Shown: positions 1 through 11,406 of the stretch, in pieces
Layout: each line of letters starts with the position of its first letter
How positions within the stretch are numbered: the stretch's first letter is position 1
Source of the DNA: Hygrophila difformis
Taxonomy: Eukaryota > Streptophyta > Magnoliopsida > Lamiales > Acanthaceae
Direction of reading: 5' to 3'
Assembly: GCA_030278955.1 (NCBI GenBank)
Contig: JAOANR010000010.1
Coordinates: 25,512,444 to 25,576,443 of the forward strand
DNA length: 64,000 bases
The notes under the pieces: model-generated
Seen by the model: only the letters and a program-made list of their open reading frames with translations
What the model was told of the DNA's origin: nothing
The model's database searches: none
Translations under genes and position numbers: made by a program

Positions 1-742
1 AGCTTACCAAGTGTCTAGAGGGCAGGGCTTGGTTCCTTTCGCCTTGCCGTCGCCGGAATACTTGCCGGAAAGTGAGTTCGGAGAGGTTTCGACTTGGAGA
101 GGAGTATTGGAGGTGTTTAGGGTTAGGTTTTCTGAGAATTATGGGGAGGGGCGCCCCAAATCTGATCTTATGCCCTTCCCCATTGTTGTGATCGACTTGC
201 CATTGATTGAGGTCGGATTTTTGGCAAGAAAATCGCCATGGAAGGAAAGTTTACACTTTCAGCACCTCTGGCGCGCTGGTGGCGCGCACCCAAGGTTTTG
301 TGCGCGCGGAGCACGCGCGACCAGCCTGGAGGCGCGACGCCCTTGGCCGCGCGGTGGCCGCGCGGCGGCGCGCGGGCAGCGCGGGCCGGCCGGACCGGCC
401 GGTTCGGCGGTCCTCGTGTTTCGTCGGGTCTTCCCTCGCTTTCCCCTATCGGTTTTCTACGTGTTAGCTCGATTCCCTGGGTCGTCTTCGTTTCGGAATC
501 TTCTCCTTAATCTTGTTACGAGTCCGGCTTATCGCTCGCAACATTTCCGGGTCCTACTTAGCCTAGTCTAAATTGGTTCCAACATCTCCTATCGTCCTTG
601 TGATCTAATTCGTGATGTATTTTGTGATTTATTTCGTGACTGAACTTAGAAATTAGTTCTAAGCTGCCTACGTACCCTGTGAAGGGATCAAGTCATAATG
701 TAGTTCAAAACAATTTGAATTTGTTTTTCCTCGGGTGTTACA
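1..742 (-). mobile_element. A0: chromovirus LTR fragment (5' part of an LTR)
   Basis: Read on the minus strand, an LTR start (TGTAACACCCG) lies at 742. It is followed by the block with CCCTTCACAGGGTACGTAGG that other families here carry just outside their LTRs, then by a GC-rich U3 (about 265-420). At the window edge (8-1) there is a GGTAAG splice-donor-like site at the place where the other LTRs have their first donor. The rest of the element lies outside the window. Open frames here are LTR by-products, not genes. Element G1 abuts the LTR start. Confidence 0.7.
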
Positions 743-745
743 AAC

Positions 746-3432
746 TATAACACCCCGGATTTGATCACCCAGGCCGGGATGCCACCGCCACACCTCCCAA
801 GCAAGACACGACTTCATTCGAGCTCACTTGAGAGATGCAAGGTTAATGGTATTTAAAAATAATTTAAAAAGAACCAAGTCCGAAAGTACTCATATTAAAA
901 TATAATAATAATCATCCACAAACAATACTAATCAAGTCTACGCAGCGGAAATGTAAGTTTGTGCAGCGAAAATAAAATATAGGGCCGAAATGGCCAAAAC
1001 ATGGGTTAACAGGCCCGTATGCAGTCACATGCAGTGAATGTATGCTCATGCTTCATACTCTGTCATAGAAAAACATAAACAACATTTATCAGTATTAAGG
1101 AATACTGAGTAAGACAATCCCTAGTATAGCAATAAAGGGGTTTTTAATTGTTAAATTTTAAATACTCATTTTAAGCATGCATGTTTAGACAATAATAAAA
1201 TCCATAATTTCTCATAATCAATTTAATTTAAAAATGATAATTTAAGGCATAGGCACAAATTTATAGACATAATTAAAAATGCATAAGTAACGACATGAAT
1301 ATATAAATAAAATTCAAGTCTTTTAATTTTCCCCGTTAACTAAGAAGAGGACGCCACAACCACTTTCTCAAGTATCACGTTTATCATATATCAAGTTTCG
1401 GAAAATTGCCGAAGCAACCCGCTTATCCAATTTCGGAAACCGCCGAAGCACTCCGCTTATCATGCCATACATAGTACCACTCCGGAGCCTCGAGTAACCC
1501 ATTCAGATACACCCGAGAGTGTAGACTAATTTCACAATGACCGTTTTGGCACAATTTCACAATATATCACATTTCGTCCACTCGGGCACGAATTTCAAGA
1601 TAGGGGGCACCCTGCAAAGCACTCACCCTCTACTTATGTGGAGATCTAGCTCAGCCTAGATTAATAGGATTTTAAAAAAGAATGTTTTATTGTTTAGACA
1701 TATCTCACGAATCATGTGTTTCTCAAAAGTCGAGTTTTTCAATATTTCAACCAAGCCATTGCCACAGTTTACGCCATCTTAGTTTAAAAATTTATTTGAA
1801 AGGCAATCGACTTGAAATTTGTATAGTAGCTCAAAAACACGCTAACGAACAACTTTTATGTTTCAAGTTTTTCGAAATTAGGTGAGGAAGCTAGTGAAAG
1901 TTTACAATCTTTGCAAGTCATAAAATCTGCCAACTTTTCTAAAACAGCGCACTGATTTTCAAAAACGTTTTTGACATAGCAAATGACCTCCAAAATTTAT
2001 GAAATTTTGCAGGAACTTAAAAGACACCAAAATAAACAAGTTTTATTAGAGGCAATTTATGCAAAATCATTACGGATTAAGTCAGATTAATTCAACAAAT
2101 TCGGACTCGAAATCTGTGAACTTTTTCTTCAAAGACACAATATGTTCAAATCGGGTTTTGACTATACAAACGTTAATGAAAATGCATGAAATTTTACAGA
2201 CATGATCTTAAGGCAATTATCTACAATTTTTATATTTACACCAAAGATTCGTCTTGACCAAGTGATAGAAAAATGCTCATCAATTTCAACCATGTAAAAT
2301 GTCATGATTTTCGGAAAGTTCATGCATCACAGAAAATGTTCGGCGCGGTTTGGGGTATCAAATCCTAATGAAAATGCATGAAATTTTGACAACACCTAGA
2401 TTAAGATGTTAGCAACAAATCTCTAGTTCGGGGTTTTTCGTTTCGGATTCTAGAAATAAGGTTTTGGCCAATCTCAGAAAACGCGTAAAGATTGAATCTT
2501 TTATGTCCGATTTTAGTGTTTGATTTAAAATTAATGTTTCGAACGGTTCTAAGGCACCAATATTGATATGTAAAGCATTATCTTACTTGATATGAGTCCT
2601 AAACACTCTCGGTGTCGTCCGGGATCTACGGTTCGTCGTGAACGGATCTCCTCAACACGAACCTTCCTCCTTTGGCCACGAATCAGAATCGAAAGAAGAA
2701 ATCTAGAGTTAGATCGAATTTTTGGATTTTAAAAGATGAACAAAAACCTATCAACGACTTACCAACAATCTGGAATAGTAAAATCCTTGTTCTCCAAGCC
2801 TCCTTGGTCGAGTTTCATCGCCGGAATGTGATCAGAAAGCAAGAACTTGGTGGTTTCGGGTTTTGGAAGAAGTTTGGAGAGAATATGGAGTGTTGGGGCT
2901 GCTAGGGTTTGCTTTGGACGAGAATAATGAGTTCTTAGACTCAAAATCCGTCCATATACTCATTCCCTCGACCGGGATTGAGTTTCCAAAGTCGGGGGTC
3001 GAAAATAAGGTAAGAAATCGTCGGAAAAAGAAACTTGATCGCACACTGCCGTCCCACGCGGCCTCGGCGCGGTTTCCTTCCCGACCGCGCGGCCTCTGGC
3101 TTGGCTGCGGCCGGGCCGGGCCCTGTGATCCGTCGGGCCTTTCCTCCTCTCGTTCGAGTTTCTATCCTCTTACTTTCTCGGGCTCGGTTTTCCGGGTCAT
3201 TCTCAAATTAGGATTCCTATTCTAAATTTTATTTCATCTCTAATTGTTTTCGTACTCGAATTCTTGAATTCATTGAATTTAGATTCGTCGGCGTCGAATT
3301 CGTCGTCTTTCGATTCTCGTGCAATGATTTATTTATTTAAATCATTTTCGACTTCACGGTTCTTGGAATTAAAATTCCCTTGCTCTTCGAATTTAATTCC
3401 ATTTCCTGTTATTAAAAGTCTCGGGTATTACA
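746..3432 (-). repeat. G1 3' LTR (2.69 kb)
   Basis: The LTR starts TGTAATACCCG at 3432 (minus) and ends at 746, where the usual terminal TGTTACA reads TGTTATA. It is directly preceded by a polypurine tract. It carries the GC-rich U3 box (about 3050-3130), splice-like signals (donor 2762-2761, acceptor 2671-2670, 83-nt middle exon, donor 2586-2585, acceptor 1061-1060), a hairpin at 1090-1107 and a terminal hairpin at 791-837. No clear TATA box was found. Confidence 0.88.
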
Positions 3433-3676
3433 GTCTACCCCTCTTAAGAATCAACTTCGTCCTCGAAGTTGCACGACTTATTGTTCGATTGTTTGATTGT
3501 TCAATTATGTGTCGGTGTGAGATTATTTGACTGAACCCGGAATTGAAATTTCTAAGTTGCCTACGTACCCTGTGAAGGGATCATGTCATTACGTAGTTCA
3601 AAACAATTCTAATTTGTTTATTTGGGATACAAAATATTCGGGTCGTTACATCCTCCCCCCCCCCTTAAGATTACAG
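3433..3676 (-). promoter_or_regulatory. G1 3' tail: two polypurine tracts flanking a cassette
   Basis: Directly upstream of the LTR (3448-3433) is the polypurine tract that would prime plus-strand DNA. Before it lies the palindrome CAACTTCGAGGACGAAGTTG. A second purine run follows the pol stop codon at about 3665-3650, directly followed by TGTAACGACCCG, which resembles an LTR start. The cassette between them holds the conserved CCCTTCAC(A)GGGTACGTAGG block (about 3557-3585). Confidence 0.7.
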
Positions 3677-4249
3677 TTATGTCCCCATAACTGTGGTTGC
3701 ATCTTCTTGGAATAGGGTCGTGTAACGCTCCCTCATGTCTGCTTCCAACTCCCATGTTGCCGTTTCACTTTCATGGTTCGACCAAAGAACCTTAATCATC
3801 CTCACGGCCTTATTTCTTATTACTCTCTCCACATCGAGTATTCGTAGCGGAATTTCTTCGTAGCTCAAGTCATCATCCAGTTCAATTCCTTCCGGTTGAA
3901 GTACGTGCGTCGGGTCGTGCACATACTTCTTCAATTGGGATACATGGAATACATTGTGCACTCGAGCCAGTTGTGGCGGTAAGGCTAGTCGATATGCTAG
4001 ATTACCGACTCTTTCTAGAATCTCGTATGGTCCTATGTATCGAGGACTTAGCTTTCCCTGTTTGCCAAAGCGCATCACCCCCTTCATCGGTGATATCTTT
4101 AGCATGACCTTATCTCCAACTTGAAATTCTAGGTCTTGCCGTCTCACATCGGCATAACTCTTCTGGCGGTCTTGTGCCGCTTTCATCTTCCCTTGAATTA
4201 TCTTAATTTGTTGAGCCATATTCTCAACAAGTTGTGGTCCTACTACCAC
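3677..4249 (-). pseudogene. G1 integrase C-terminal region and chromodomain
   Basis: This 190-residue frame ends gag-pol. It contains the integrase C-terminal GPY/F-type module (PRYIGPYEILERVG), then FHVSQLKKYV, then a chromodomain with its typical ending ATWELEADMRERY. Chromodomains guide chromovirus insertion to particular chromatin. The start shown is only where the open frame begins, since real translation would come from the upstream polyprotein. The last residues before the stop (TVMGT) are shared by every pol copy in the window. It is non-functional because the upstream parts are broken. Confidence 0.9.
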
Positions 4250-4362
4250 TGCCTTATCATTCTCTTCCCAACTTAGCAGACTTCGGCACTTTCGTCCATA
4301 CAGTGCTTCGAACGGTGCCGTGCCGATGCTAGCATGGTAGCTATTTTTGTAGAAAAATTCAA

Positions 4363-5250
4363 TTAATGGTAAATAATTTTCCCAACACCCTTAAACTCTA
4401 GGACACACGCTTTCAGCATGTCATCTAACGTTTGGATCGTTGTCTCAGTTTGTCCATCCGTCATCGGGTGGAATGCAGTACTCATCTTAATCTGCCTACC
4501 GAGTGCTTCTTGCAGCGTAGTCCAAAAGTGAGAGACAAATCTACTGTCTCTATCAGGAATGATGTCATGTGGTACTCCATGCCGTCTTACCATATTATCA
4601 ATATACGCTCTTGCTAGTTGGTCCATGGTCCAAGTGTCCTTCATTGGAATGAATATGGCCGTCTTTGTTAGCCTATCGACAATCACCCATATCTTATTTA
4701 TCCCTTTAGGTGATCGCGGTAATCCTGAGACAAAATCCATCGAGATACTATCCCATTTCCAACTCGGGATTTCCAATGGTTGCATCAGTCCTAGGGGTTT
4801 TTGTCATACGACCTTGACCTTTTGGCACGTGAGGCATCTTGCCACAAACTCTGCTACTTCTCTTTTCATATTCGGCCACCAGTAATTCTTCTTCAAATCC
4901 TTGTAAAGCTTGTCACCTCCGGGGTGAACCGAATATGGCGTGTTATGTCCTTCCTCCATCAATCTTTGCTTCAACTGGCCGCACCTCTGGGGCACGCACC
5001 AAAGTCCCTTGAAATGAATGCTTCCATCCTCATGGATAGCAAATCCTATTGCCTTGCCATCGACAATGCCCTTTTTGATCTTTTCCATCTCTGCATCGTC
5101 CGGTTGGGCGAGTCTTATTTCATCAATTATGGTATACCCTATTTTCACAGCGTTGACCACTTCGTTCACTGTTCCGCAATGCACAAGTTCTAAGCTCAAC
5201 CTCGCCAAGTCCCTATACAACTTGGGCGGTATCACAAGTGAATTCGCCAC
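4363..5250 (-). pseudogene. G1 integrase, zinc-binding domain and catalytic core
   Basis: Two open pieces on the minus strand form one integrase. The first (5250-4804) has the zinc-binding domain, ending [13 protein letters not shown]...CLTCQKVK. The second (4785-4363) has the catalytic core: [10 protein letters not shown] for the first Asp, [12 protein letters not shown] for the second Asp, and DGQTET with the Glu. They are separated by a small break near 4800. The core is disrupted near 4380, so the link to the C-terminal piece is lost. Compared with the intact X copy, DGQTER has become DGQTET. Confidence 0.9.
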
Positions 5251-5259
5251 GTGTTGGGT

Positions 5260-5763
5260 CTACAGACTCAAGGCGTCAGCTACCACGTTGGCCTTTCCTT
5301 CGTTATAGGAAATCTCTAGATCATAATCCTTGATCAGTTCCGACCACCTTCGTTGCCTCAGATTCAACTCCTTTTGAGTGAATATGTATTTGAGACTCTT
5401 GTGGTCAGTGAACATCCGACACTTTTGCCTATAGAGATAATGTCTCCATATTTTTAGAGCGAACACGACTGCCGTCAACTCCAAGTCGTGTTTCGGGTAA
5501 TTCATTTCATGAGGTTTCAATTGACGCGATGTGTATGCAATGACCCTCGAATCTTGCATCAAAACGCATCCTAGACCGTCCTTCGAAGCGTCACTGTAAA
5601 CCTCGAAATCACCATTCTCATATGGTAGTGCTAACACGGGTGTAGTGGTGAGTCGTTTCTTTAGCTCTTGAAACGCGGACTCACACTCACTATTCCACTC
5701 GTATTTCACTCCCTTTTTCTGTAGTTGAGTTAAGGGACGTGCGATTTTTGAGGAGTCTTCCAC
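5260..5763 (-). pseudogene. G1 RNase H domain
   Basis: This 167-residue piece covers the end of the RT connection and the RNase H domain, which removes RNA from the RNA:DNA hybrid. Diagnostic strings are [16 protein letters not shown] (first catalytic Asp), [18 protein letters not shown] (Glu) and [17 protein letters not shown] (Asp). It ends NVVADALSL, where intact copies continue DALSRK. An in-frame stop at about 5762 separates it from the RT piece. Confidence 0.9.
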
Positions 5764-5766
5764 AAA

Positions 5767-6434
5767 TCACCTATAATATCCAGCTAGTCCAAGAAAACTC
5801 CTTATCTCAGTTGGACTCGTCGGCGATACCCACTCGGTTATCGCCAAAACTTTTTTCGGATCTACTGAAACTCCATTGGCGGTTACTATGTGTCCAAGGA
5901 ATGCTACTTCTTTCAACCAAAATTCGCATTTGGATAACTTCCCGTAGAGTTGGTTCTTACGCAAGATCCCTAACACTTGGTGCAAATGTTGGGAATGGTA
6001 TTCCTTGCTCTTCAAGTAGATCAGGATGCCGTCAATGAATACCACGACGCACTGATCTGACAACTCTCTAAAGACATTGTTCATGAGGATAACACTATGA
6101 ACTCGTAATGTCCATACCGAGTTCGAAACACTGTCTTCGGAATATCCTTCTCAGCGATCCTCAGTTGATGATAACCAAACCGCAAGTCGATCTTCGAGAA
6201 CACTGAAGCTCCCTTCAACTGGTCAAATAAGTCCTCAATCCTCGATAATGGATACTTGTTCTTAACGGTCACTTGGTTGAGTCCTCTATAGTCGATGCAA
6301 AGACGTAGTCCTCCGTCCTTCTTCTTAACGAATAAGACCGGTGCTCCCCATGGAGACGTACTTGGTCTTATATATCCTTTCTCTAGCAATTCTTCGAGTT
6401 TCTCCTTCAACTCTTTCATCTCTAGTGGCACCAT
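5767..6434 (-). pseudogene. G1 reverse transcriptase, catalytically dead
   Basis: Two pieces (6434-6081 and 6084-5767) make up the RT. The first has [22 protein letters not shown] and motif A ([12 protein letters not shown]). The second starts MNNVFREL and has [21 protein letters not shown] small deletion at the join removes the conserved FGLTNAP stretch present in the X copy. The active-site pair FIDD has become FIDG, so a metal-binding Asp is gone. Either change alone would be expected to abolish activity. Confidence 0.92.
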
Positions 6435-6477
6435 GCGGTAAGGACCTTGAAAATAGGTTCCGTTCCCGGAATGAGAT

Positions 6478-7050
6478 CTATGGTGAATTCAAGATCTCTC
6501 TCAGTGGGATATTGTCTACCTTGTCCTCTTCCGCCTCAAGGTTGTGAACGTAGCATGCATACAACACGCATCCCTTACGCATTAAGCTACATAACTTGAG
6601 AGCGTTAACAATCTTGTTACGCCTCTTAGGGGGTTGAGAGTAAAAGATGACTCTCCTTCCTCTACTTTTCGACAGGGTGATTTTCTGCTTCTGACATTCA
6701 ATCACCGCTTTATACTGGGCCAACCAATCCATCCCCAGTATAACGTCGAAGTTCTTTAAGTTAAATTCTACCAAGTTCGCGAAGAATTCTACGTTCTTGA
6801 TAACTATAGGAATTCCGTTTTAACATTTAGAGCACGATACTACTTCTCCTGAAGGTAGATGAATTCCTAAACTAACTACCTCGCACTTAGGTAGATCTAG
6901 TTCAGGCAAAACTCGTGTTGATATAATAGAACAACTAGCTCCTGAGTCAAACAGAACTTTAAGAGGCACGCTTAAAACGTGAAATGTACGTGCCATCACG
7001 TCACCTTGCTCAGGTACGTCAGCTTGGTTTATCACATTGAGTCGTCCCAT
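6478..7050 (-). pseudogene. G1 aspartic protease region
   Basis: Two pieces (7050-6820 and 6774-6478) carry the retroviral-type aspartic protease that would cut Gag-Pol. The active-site motif DSGAS is in [13 protein letters not shown], and the second conserved strand is [10 protein letters not shown]. The first piece ends at a premature stop after VSCSKC. The second leads into the linker before RT. The intact version is in unit X (DSGAS at about 47983). Confidence 0.9.
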
Positions 7051-7088
7051 AGGGCGTCCTTGGTTGCCCTGCTGATTTCGCTGGTTAT

Positions 7089-7511
7089 TCAGGTTCGGGT
7101 TCTGCGGAGAGCGTTGTTCTGGTTGAGATTCGGATTTTGAGGAGGTCGGAATCCCTGATTGTTGCCATCCCGACCGTTTTGATTATGAGGCTGCGCTGGC
7201 CCCGCAACCAAGTCCTCCCTCTTGGTGATGTTCTCAAGGCGAGTGCGACACTCACGCCTCTGATGTCCCATCCGACCGCATCGGAAACATGCACCCTGCT
7301 GTGGGCATGCCCTCGCTAGGTGAGGTCTGCCACCCCTTGGGCATGGTGGTATAAAGCCTTCTTGGTTATAGTTCCTCTCGTTGTTCCCTCCGTTGTTTGC
7401 CTGCTGGGGTCTATTGGGTCCTCCCCGATAGTCATTCCTCCTTGCATTGTTCTCATTCCTATTGTCCCTAACCTTCATGTCTTGGAGACATCGACTGGGC
7501 TCCCTGCTCAC
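7089..7511 (-). pseudogene. G1 Gag C-terminal region with zinc knuckle
   Basis: This is a 140-residue Asn/Arg/Gln-rich piece of the nucleocapsid part of Gag. It holds one CX2CX4HX4C zinc knuckle (CFRCGRMGHQRREC), the RNA-binding element used in packaging. An upstream CPRGGRPHLARAC has lost one Cys compared with a paired knuckle. It is separated from the N-terminal gag piece by a short break at about 7512-7526. Confidence 0.88.
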
Positions 7512-7526
7512 TCTCCTCTTCAGTTG

Positions 7527-8250
7527 TTACACGCGTGCCACTGCCACAGCACGATCATAGACTGCCTGCAGATCAGGGTAGTGTACTCCTGTGATCACTT
7601 CCCTTATGGCCAGATTTATTCCCATTTCAAACTTTTGGGCTTTTTCTATGTCAGTAGGTACCAACCTTGGCGCAAAACGCACCAATTCCTTAAACCGAGT
7701 ATAGTACTCTTGGACAATCTGACCTCCTTGTTTTAATGATAGGAACTCCTCATACATTGCGGCCTTGGTACTCAGGGGATAAAAACGATCCCTGAGTAGT
7801 TCCATGAATTCGTTGCACGAGTAGGGCTCAACTCCTTCATTCAATCTCCCTTGGACGGTGCGCCACCATTCATCTGCTTCTCCTTCGAGATAGTACGATG
7901 CCACGTGAAGCTTTTCTCCGCCCGGGCATCTCACTGCATTCAGGAGCTTGTCGAATGTTCGGATCCATTCCTCAAGCTTAGCCGGATCCTCTTCTCCGGT
8001 GTAATGCGGCGGATGATATAGGTTTACCATGGCTAGGTAATTTATGCAGGCTTCCGGCGGAGGTACCGCCGCAGCTTGGCCTTGGTTAACGTGCACATTG
8101 CCTATGGCGACTAACAGCTCTTCGATGTTCCTTAGTCGGCCGTCACATTAGGCATTTGGGCTGCAGGCTCTAACTGCGCGTGTACGCCCTCGTTTGGTAG
8201 CGATACGTTGGGTTGTCTTGGTGTCTCATTGGTATTAGCAGGAGTGGCCT
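7527..8250 (-). pseudogene. G1 Gag N-terminal and capsid region, 5' truncated
   Basis: The open part (8096-7527) matches the Retrotrans_gag capsid domain, with [51 protein letters not shown] and [20 protein letters not shown]. Homology to the gag of unit X continues upstream to about 8250 (ANTNETP is recognisable) but needs a 1-nt frame change near 8145. The first residues are missing because C1 begins there. Confidence 0.87.
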
Positions 8251-8252
8251 GG

Positions 8253-10011
8253 TGGCATGGATGCCTGGATCAACTCGAATAAGTATCCAGATCAATTATG
8301 GATAGCCGGAAACCCGCCGAAGGCTCGCCGGAATTCTGTCGGACTCCGGAAAATCAACGCCGGTCAACACCGAGCAGCCACCGGTCAAAGGCACCAGCAA
8401 ATGGACCAAAGAAGAATTGGACTAAAGCTGTTGGACTAGGGCTACATGAATGGACCAAGTCAATTAAAGGAAGGGCCCAAAACAATTTTACTACACCAGT
8501 CCAAGTCCACCATCTGGAGCCTAGCCTCATGAATCCAGCTCACCAGTCCCATACGACCCAATCTCCAACTGCTCGGCCCAACACCACCACCAGCCCAACT
8601 ACCGAAGGCCCTAGTGAGTTAGCCCAACAGCCCATGCTACCACTTCAGCGGGCCAGCAACACAACCGGCCCAACCCTTGGTTCGCTGGCGGCCCATTCTC
8701 CGTGGCCCATCCCCATTCCCCTCTCGGCCCACGACGGATTCAAGAAGCTGCCGGCCATTTCCCTTCCTCCGACCACCTTCTCCGATCGGCTCCCCAGACA
8801 AGAATGTCGACAGCCGCACCTCCACCTTCCTCGCCGTTCTCCCTCGGCTTCCTATTACACTCCAGCCAACACAGCTCCATCTCTTCCGCCAACAACCACA
8901 CCTTCCATTCCCGAGGAGTAGATCCGGCACCACCTGCAACTCCGGCCACCGCCCTCGCCGAGCTCCAGCAACTGCAGCTTTCACCTCGCCATTCCCGACT
9001 CGTCTTCACCACCAGCGGACCTCACCTTCCCAAGCAACCCTGGCCGGAATCCTTCAAGGTATGCGAGAAAACCCTCGCCGCTGCAACCACGACCGGCTCC
9101 GACCACCCTCGTTCCGAACTCCAACAGCTACGACGCTATCCTCCGAAATCATTCCCTGCTTAAGACGCCAAGCCTCGCGTCGTCCGTTTGGTCTAGCGTT
9201 GTACCCGTGGGCTTCATGTCGTACGTGTACGTCTCACATCGTAGCCGATCGTCTCGCATCGTAGGCACCCCCAGCCTTGCGTCGTCCGTGTATGTCTCAG
9301 GTCGTAGTCGTCTGTCCGCCTCACTTCGTCAACTCGAGACTGGCGTCGTCCTCCCACAGGTTCGCGTCGTCCCCCGAAGTTCCGCGTCATCCCGCGTCGT
9401 CCAACCTTCCATTTTTCAAATCCTCCTTGTGCAGCAATGTGGAGCTCCCGGGACTCCAACTCCAGGCAGGCCAATCTATCAAGCTTACCTCTTCCGGACC
9501 TCAAGGTCCCGTCCCCTCCTCCGCAACACCCTGAATGCATTTGAAGGCCTTTTACGACGTGAACCATTTCATTTGTTCACGTCGTTCAATTCCATATTGT
9601 CTAGCATCGTAATTGTTAAACTTTCAACACTTGCTTAATCTATTAGGGTTGTTTAATTATTACTCCTAGTTTTTGGATTGCTTGTAATTTGGGATGCCTA
9701 TAAATAGGTCATCTCCAACACTTTGTTATTTACCTTTGAAATGAATCCATATTGAAAAACACTTGGTAAGTATTATATGTGTTGTTTGAAAGGTAATTTG
9801 AATTCTTCCACATAGGTTGAATTCCTTTTGAGCATTTGAGGTGTGCTTAATCGTATCGACACCATTAGGATATCGATTAAGGGAATAGGCGGCACCACCG
9901 TGCAATCGATTCCAAGATTTAGTATCCGAAGTGGAAATCTCATCTATCCTTTTTATTTTGATTCCTTATTGTTCTTGTTTGTTAAATCTTATCTAATCCC
10001 GATCCATGGCA
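8253..10011 (+). repeat. C1: putative LTR of a copia-like element
   Basis: The right edge is inferred from a PBS at 10017 and a terminal CA at 10006 or 10011. The left edge is where G1 gag homology stops (about 8250). A TATA box (9699-9706) lies about 310 bp from the right edge, as in a U3-R-U5 layout. The U3 is GC-rich and full of GGCCCA and GTCGT motifs. A 207-codon Pro/Ser/Thr-rich frame (8298-8921) shows no recognisable domain, so I do not call it a gene. No second LTR is visible, so the boundaries are tentative. Confidence 0.5.
9699..9706 (+). promoter_or_regulatory. TATA box in C1 LTR
   Basis: TATAAATA sits about 310 bp before the PBS. This spacing fits transcription starting inside the LTR. 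Confidence 0.5.
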
Positions 10012-10016
10012 TCTCT

Positions 10017-10029
10017 TGGTATCAGAGCC
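10017..10029 (+). other. C1 primer-binding site (initiator Met tRNA)
   Basis: TGGTATCAGAGCC is complementary to the 3' end of plant initiator-Met tRNA and lies a few bases after the probable LTR end. It would prime minus-strand DNA synthesis. Confidence 0.7.
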
Positions 10030-10684
10030 TAGATTGGATCGATTTACCCATTCCATTTCAACCCAAAAATTCCAAAATTCCAAAAAAAAACTCAAAAATT
10101 TTGTTTCCTATGTACTGTTCACTCCAGAACGGTTTTGCTCTTTTCGAATTCTCTGAATTCTGAGTTCATATTCGGTTTTGTTGGATCGATTACATAGAGA
10201 TTCATATAAAATTCGAAAAATTTGGCCAAGGGATTCAATTTCTATGAATATTTGAATTTCTTGGTCATTTTTCACCAAAAATAATTTTTGCTCATCTTTT
10301 GGGTTTTGATCTTGTGTTTCACCCTTAACCATTTGGAATCACTTTCCAATTGGTAATTCCATCACCTACTCTAAGGGGTTATGCTGCCCAAATTTTTCCA
10401 AACCCACCATTTCCACCAAAAACCCATCCAAAACCCTAGAACATAGAGTCCTGCCTTCTGTTTGCATTTTCTGGTCACAGGTCGTTAAGAATTTCGCAAA
10501 TCTGATTCCATATTCTTGTTCCTCTCGTCGAATACATAGGTTTACATATAAAGAACATCAAAAACGGACATCGGAAGCCAAAGTTATGGCCATTTGAATT
10601 TGTTGGATGTTCTTGGTGTTCTTCATCAAAAATCCAAAAATCTTAATGTTTTGCTTTTTGTCCTTGTGATTTGTTGTTTTTACT
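10030..10684 (+). mobile_element. C1 internal leader, first part
   Basis: About 650 bp of T-rich sequence follows the PBS, without a convincing coding frame or domain. It ends at the CTCTA target duplication of G2 (10685-10689) and resumes at 21869. Confidence 0.5.
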
Positions 10685-11088
10685 CTCTATGTAATACCCG
10701 AGAATTTTCCAACATAAAATAAAACAATAATTAAATAAATAAATAATAAATAAAATAAATACTATAAATAAATAAACAAATCCAGCAAATAAAAGAAATA
10801 AATAAAGATAAGGAAATGAGAAATGAGATTTTTACTTAAAAAGGAATTAAAGGAATTTAATTCAATAAAAGGATGGATAAATGGTACACCAAAACCCGAC
10901 ACTAATGAACTCGAGTATTCGAGTCCAAAACATCCAATTAGACTGAGAATAAAATTAGAGAGAAAGTATGAACCCGAATATACCCCGGAAATCGGAATTC
11001 GGGAGCATAGAGGGATAGAAACCCGAAAGAGAGGCGGAAAAGCACGACGGATCGCACGACCCGCCCGGACCGAAGTCCAGGCGAAGTC

Positions 11089-11137
11089 GGCGCGGTGGCC
11101 GCGCGGTGAAGGGGCTTTAGCGCGCCACGACCGCGCC
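11089..11137 (+). promoter_or_regulatory. GC-rich palindromic box in G2 U3
   Basis: GGCGCGGT (11089-11096) and its inverse ACCGCGCC (11130-11137) bracket GGCCGCGCGG and GCGCGCC in otherwise AT-rich DNA, about 125 bp before the TATA box. A comparable box is present in every chromovirus LTR here. Confidence 0.6.
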
Positions 11138-11260
11138 ACTTGACAGATTTGGTTGTTGCGTGAATCTCTCGCCCGAGCGCGGATTTTTCGACTTTCGGTT
11201 GAACATCTCTCGACTCAAGACCTTTTGGTCGGTTGTGGACGCCCTAGGGATTGAGAATTC

Positions 11261-11268
11261 TATAAATA
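11261..11268 (+). promoter_or_regulatory. TATA box in G2 5' LTR
   Basis: TATAAATA is preceded by the conserved GGACGCCCTAGG string. The same box is at 19839 (G2 3' LTR), 25627, 30126 and 34625 (gag-only array) and 49393 (solo LTR). Transcription should start about 30 bp downstream. Confidence 0.75.
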
Positions 11269-11406
11269 AGCCCCTTGGGAGCCCCAAACAAGTTTACAAA
11301 ACCCTACAATCTTCTATACGTTCGAAACCCTAAATTCGAAGTCGACGGAAAGCACCAAACGGAGGCAGCAGCTTTGGACGAAAATCCAAGGTCTCCAAAC
11401 GTTGTG

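Larger units (their letters stand above)
746..8250 (-). mobile_element. G1: decayed Ty3/gypsy chromovirus (Tekay/Del-like), 5' end missing
   Basis: On the minus strand the order is gag, protease, reverse transcriptase, RNase H, integrase and chromodomain, then a 3' LTR. That is Ty3/gypsy order, and the chromodomain plus long LTR points to the Tekay/Del branch. The reading frame is broken into at least eight pieces. The 5' LTR, PBS and gag start are absent: homology stops near 8250, where C1 begins. A possible TSD at the 3' end is 741-745 (CAAAC), but the partner end is not visible. Confidence 0.9.

Noticed and set aside
11..571. 186-codon frame at the window start
   Set aside because: Lies antisense to an LTR U3 with a GC box; composition explains the open frame.
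8298..8921. 207-codon Pro/Ser/Thr-rich open frame
   Set aside because: GC-rich low-complexity sequence in a probable LTR, with overlapping frames on both strands and no domain.
10108..10332. Minus-strand 74-codon frame in the C1 leader
   Set aside because: Short, Lys/Glu-rich by composition, no domain, antisense to the element.
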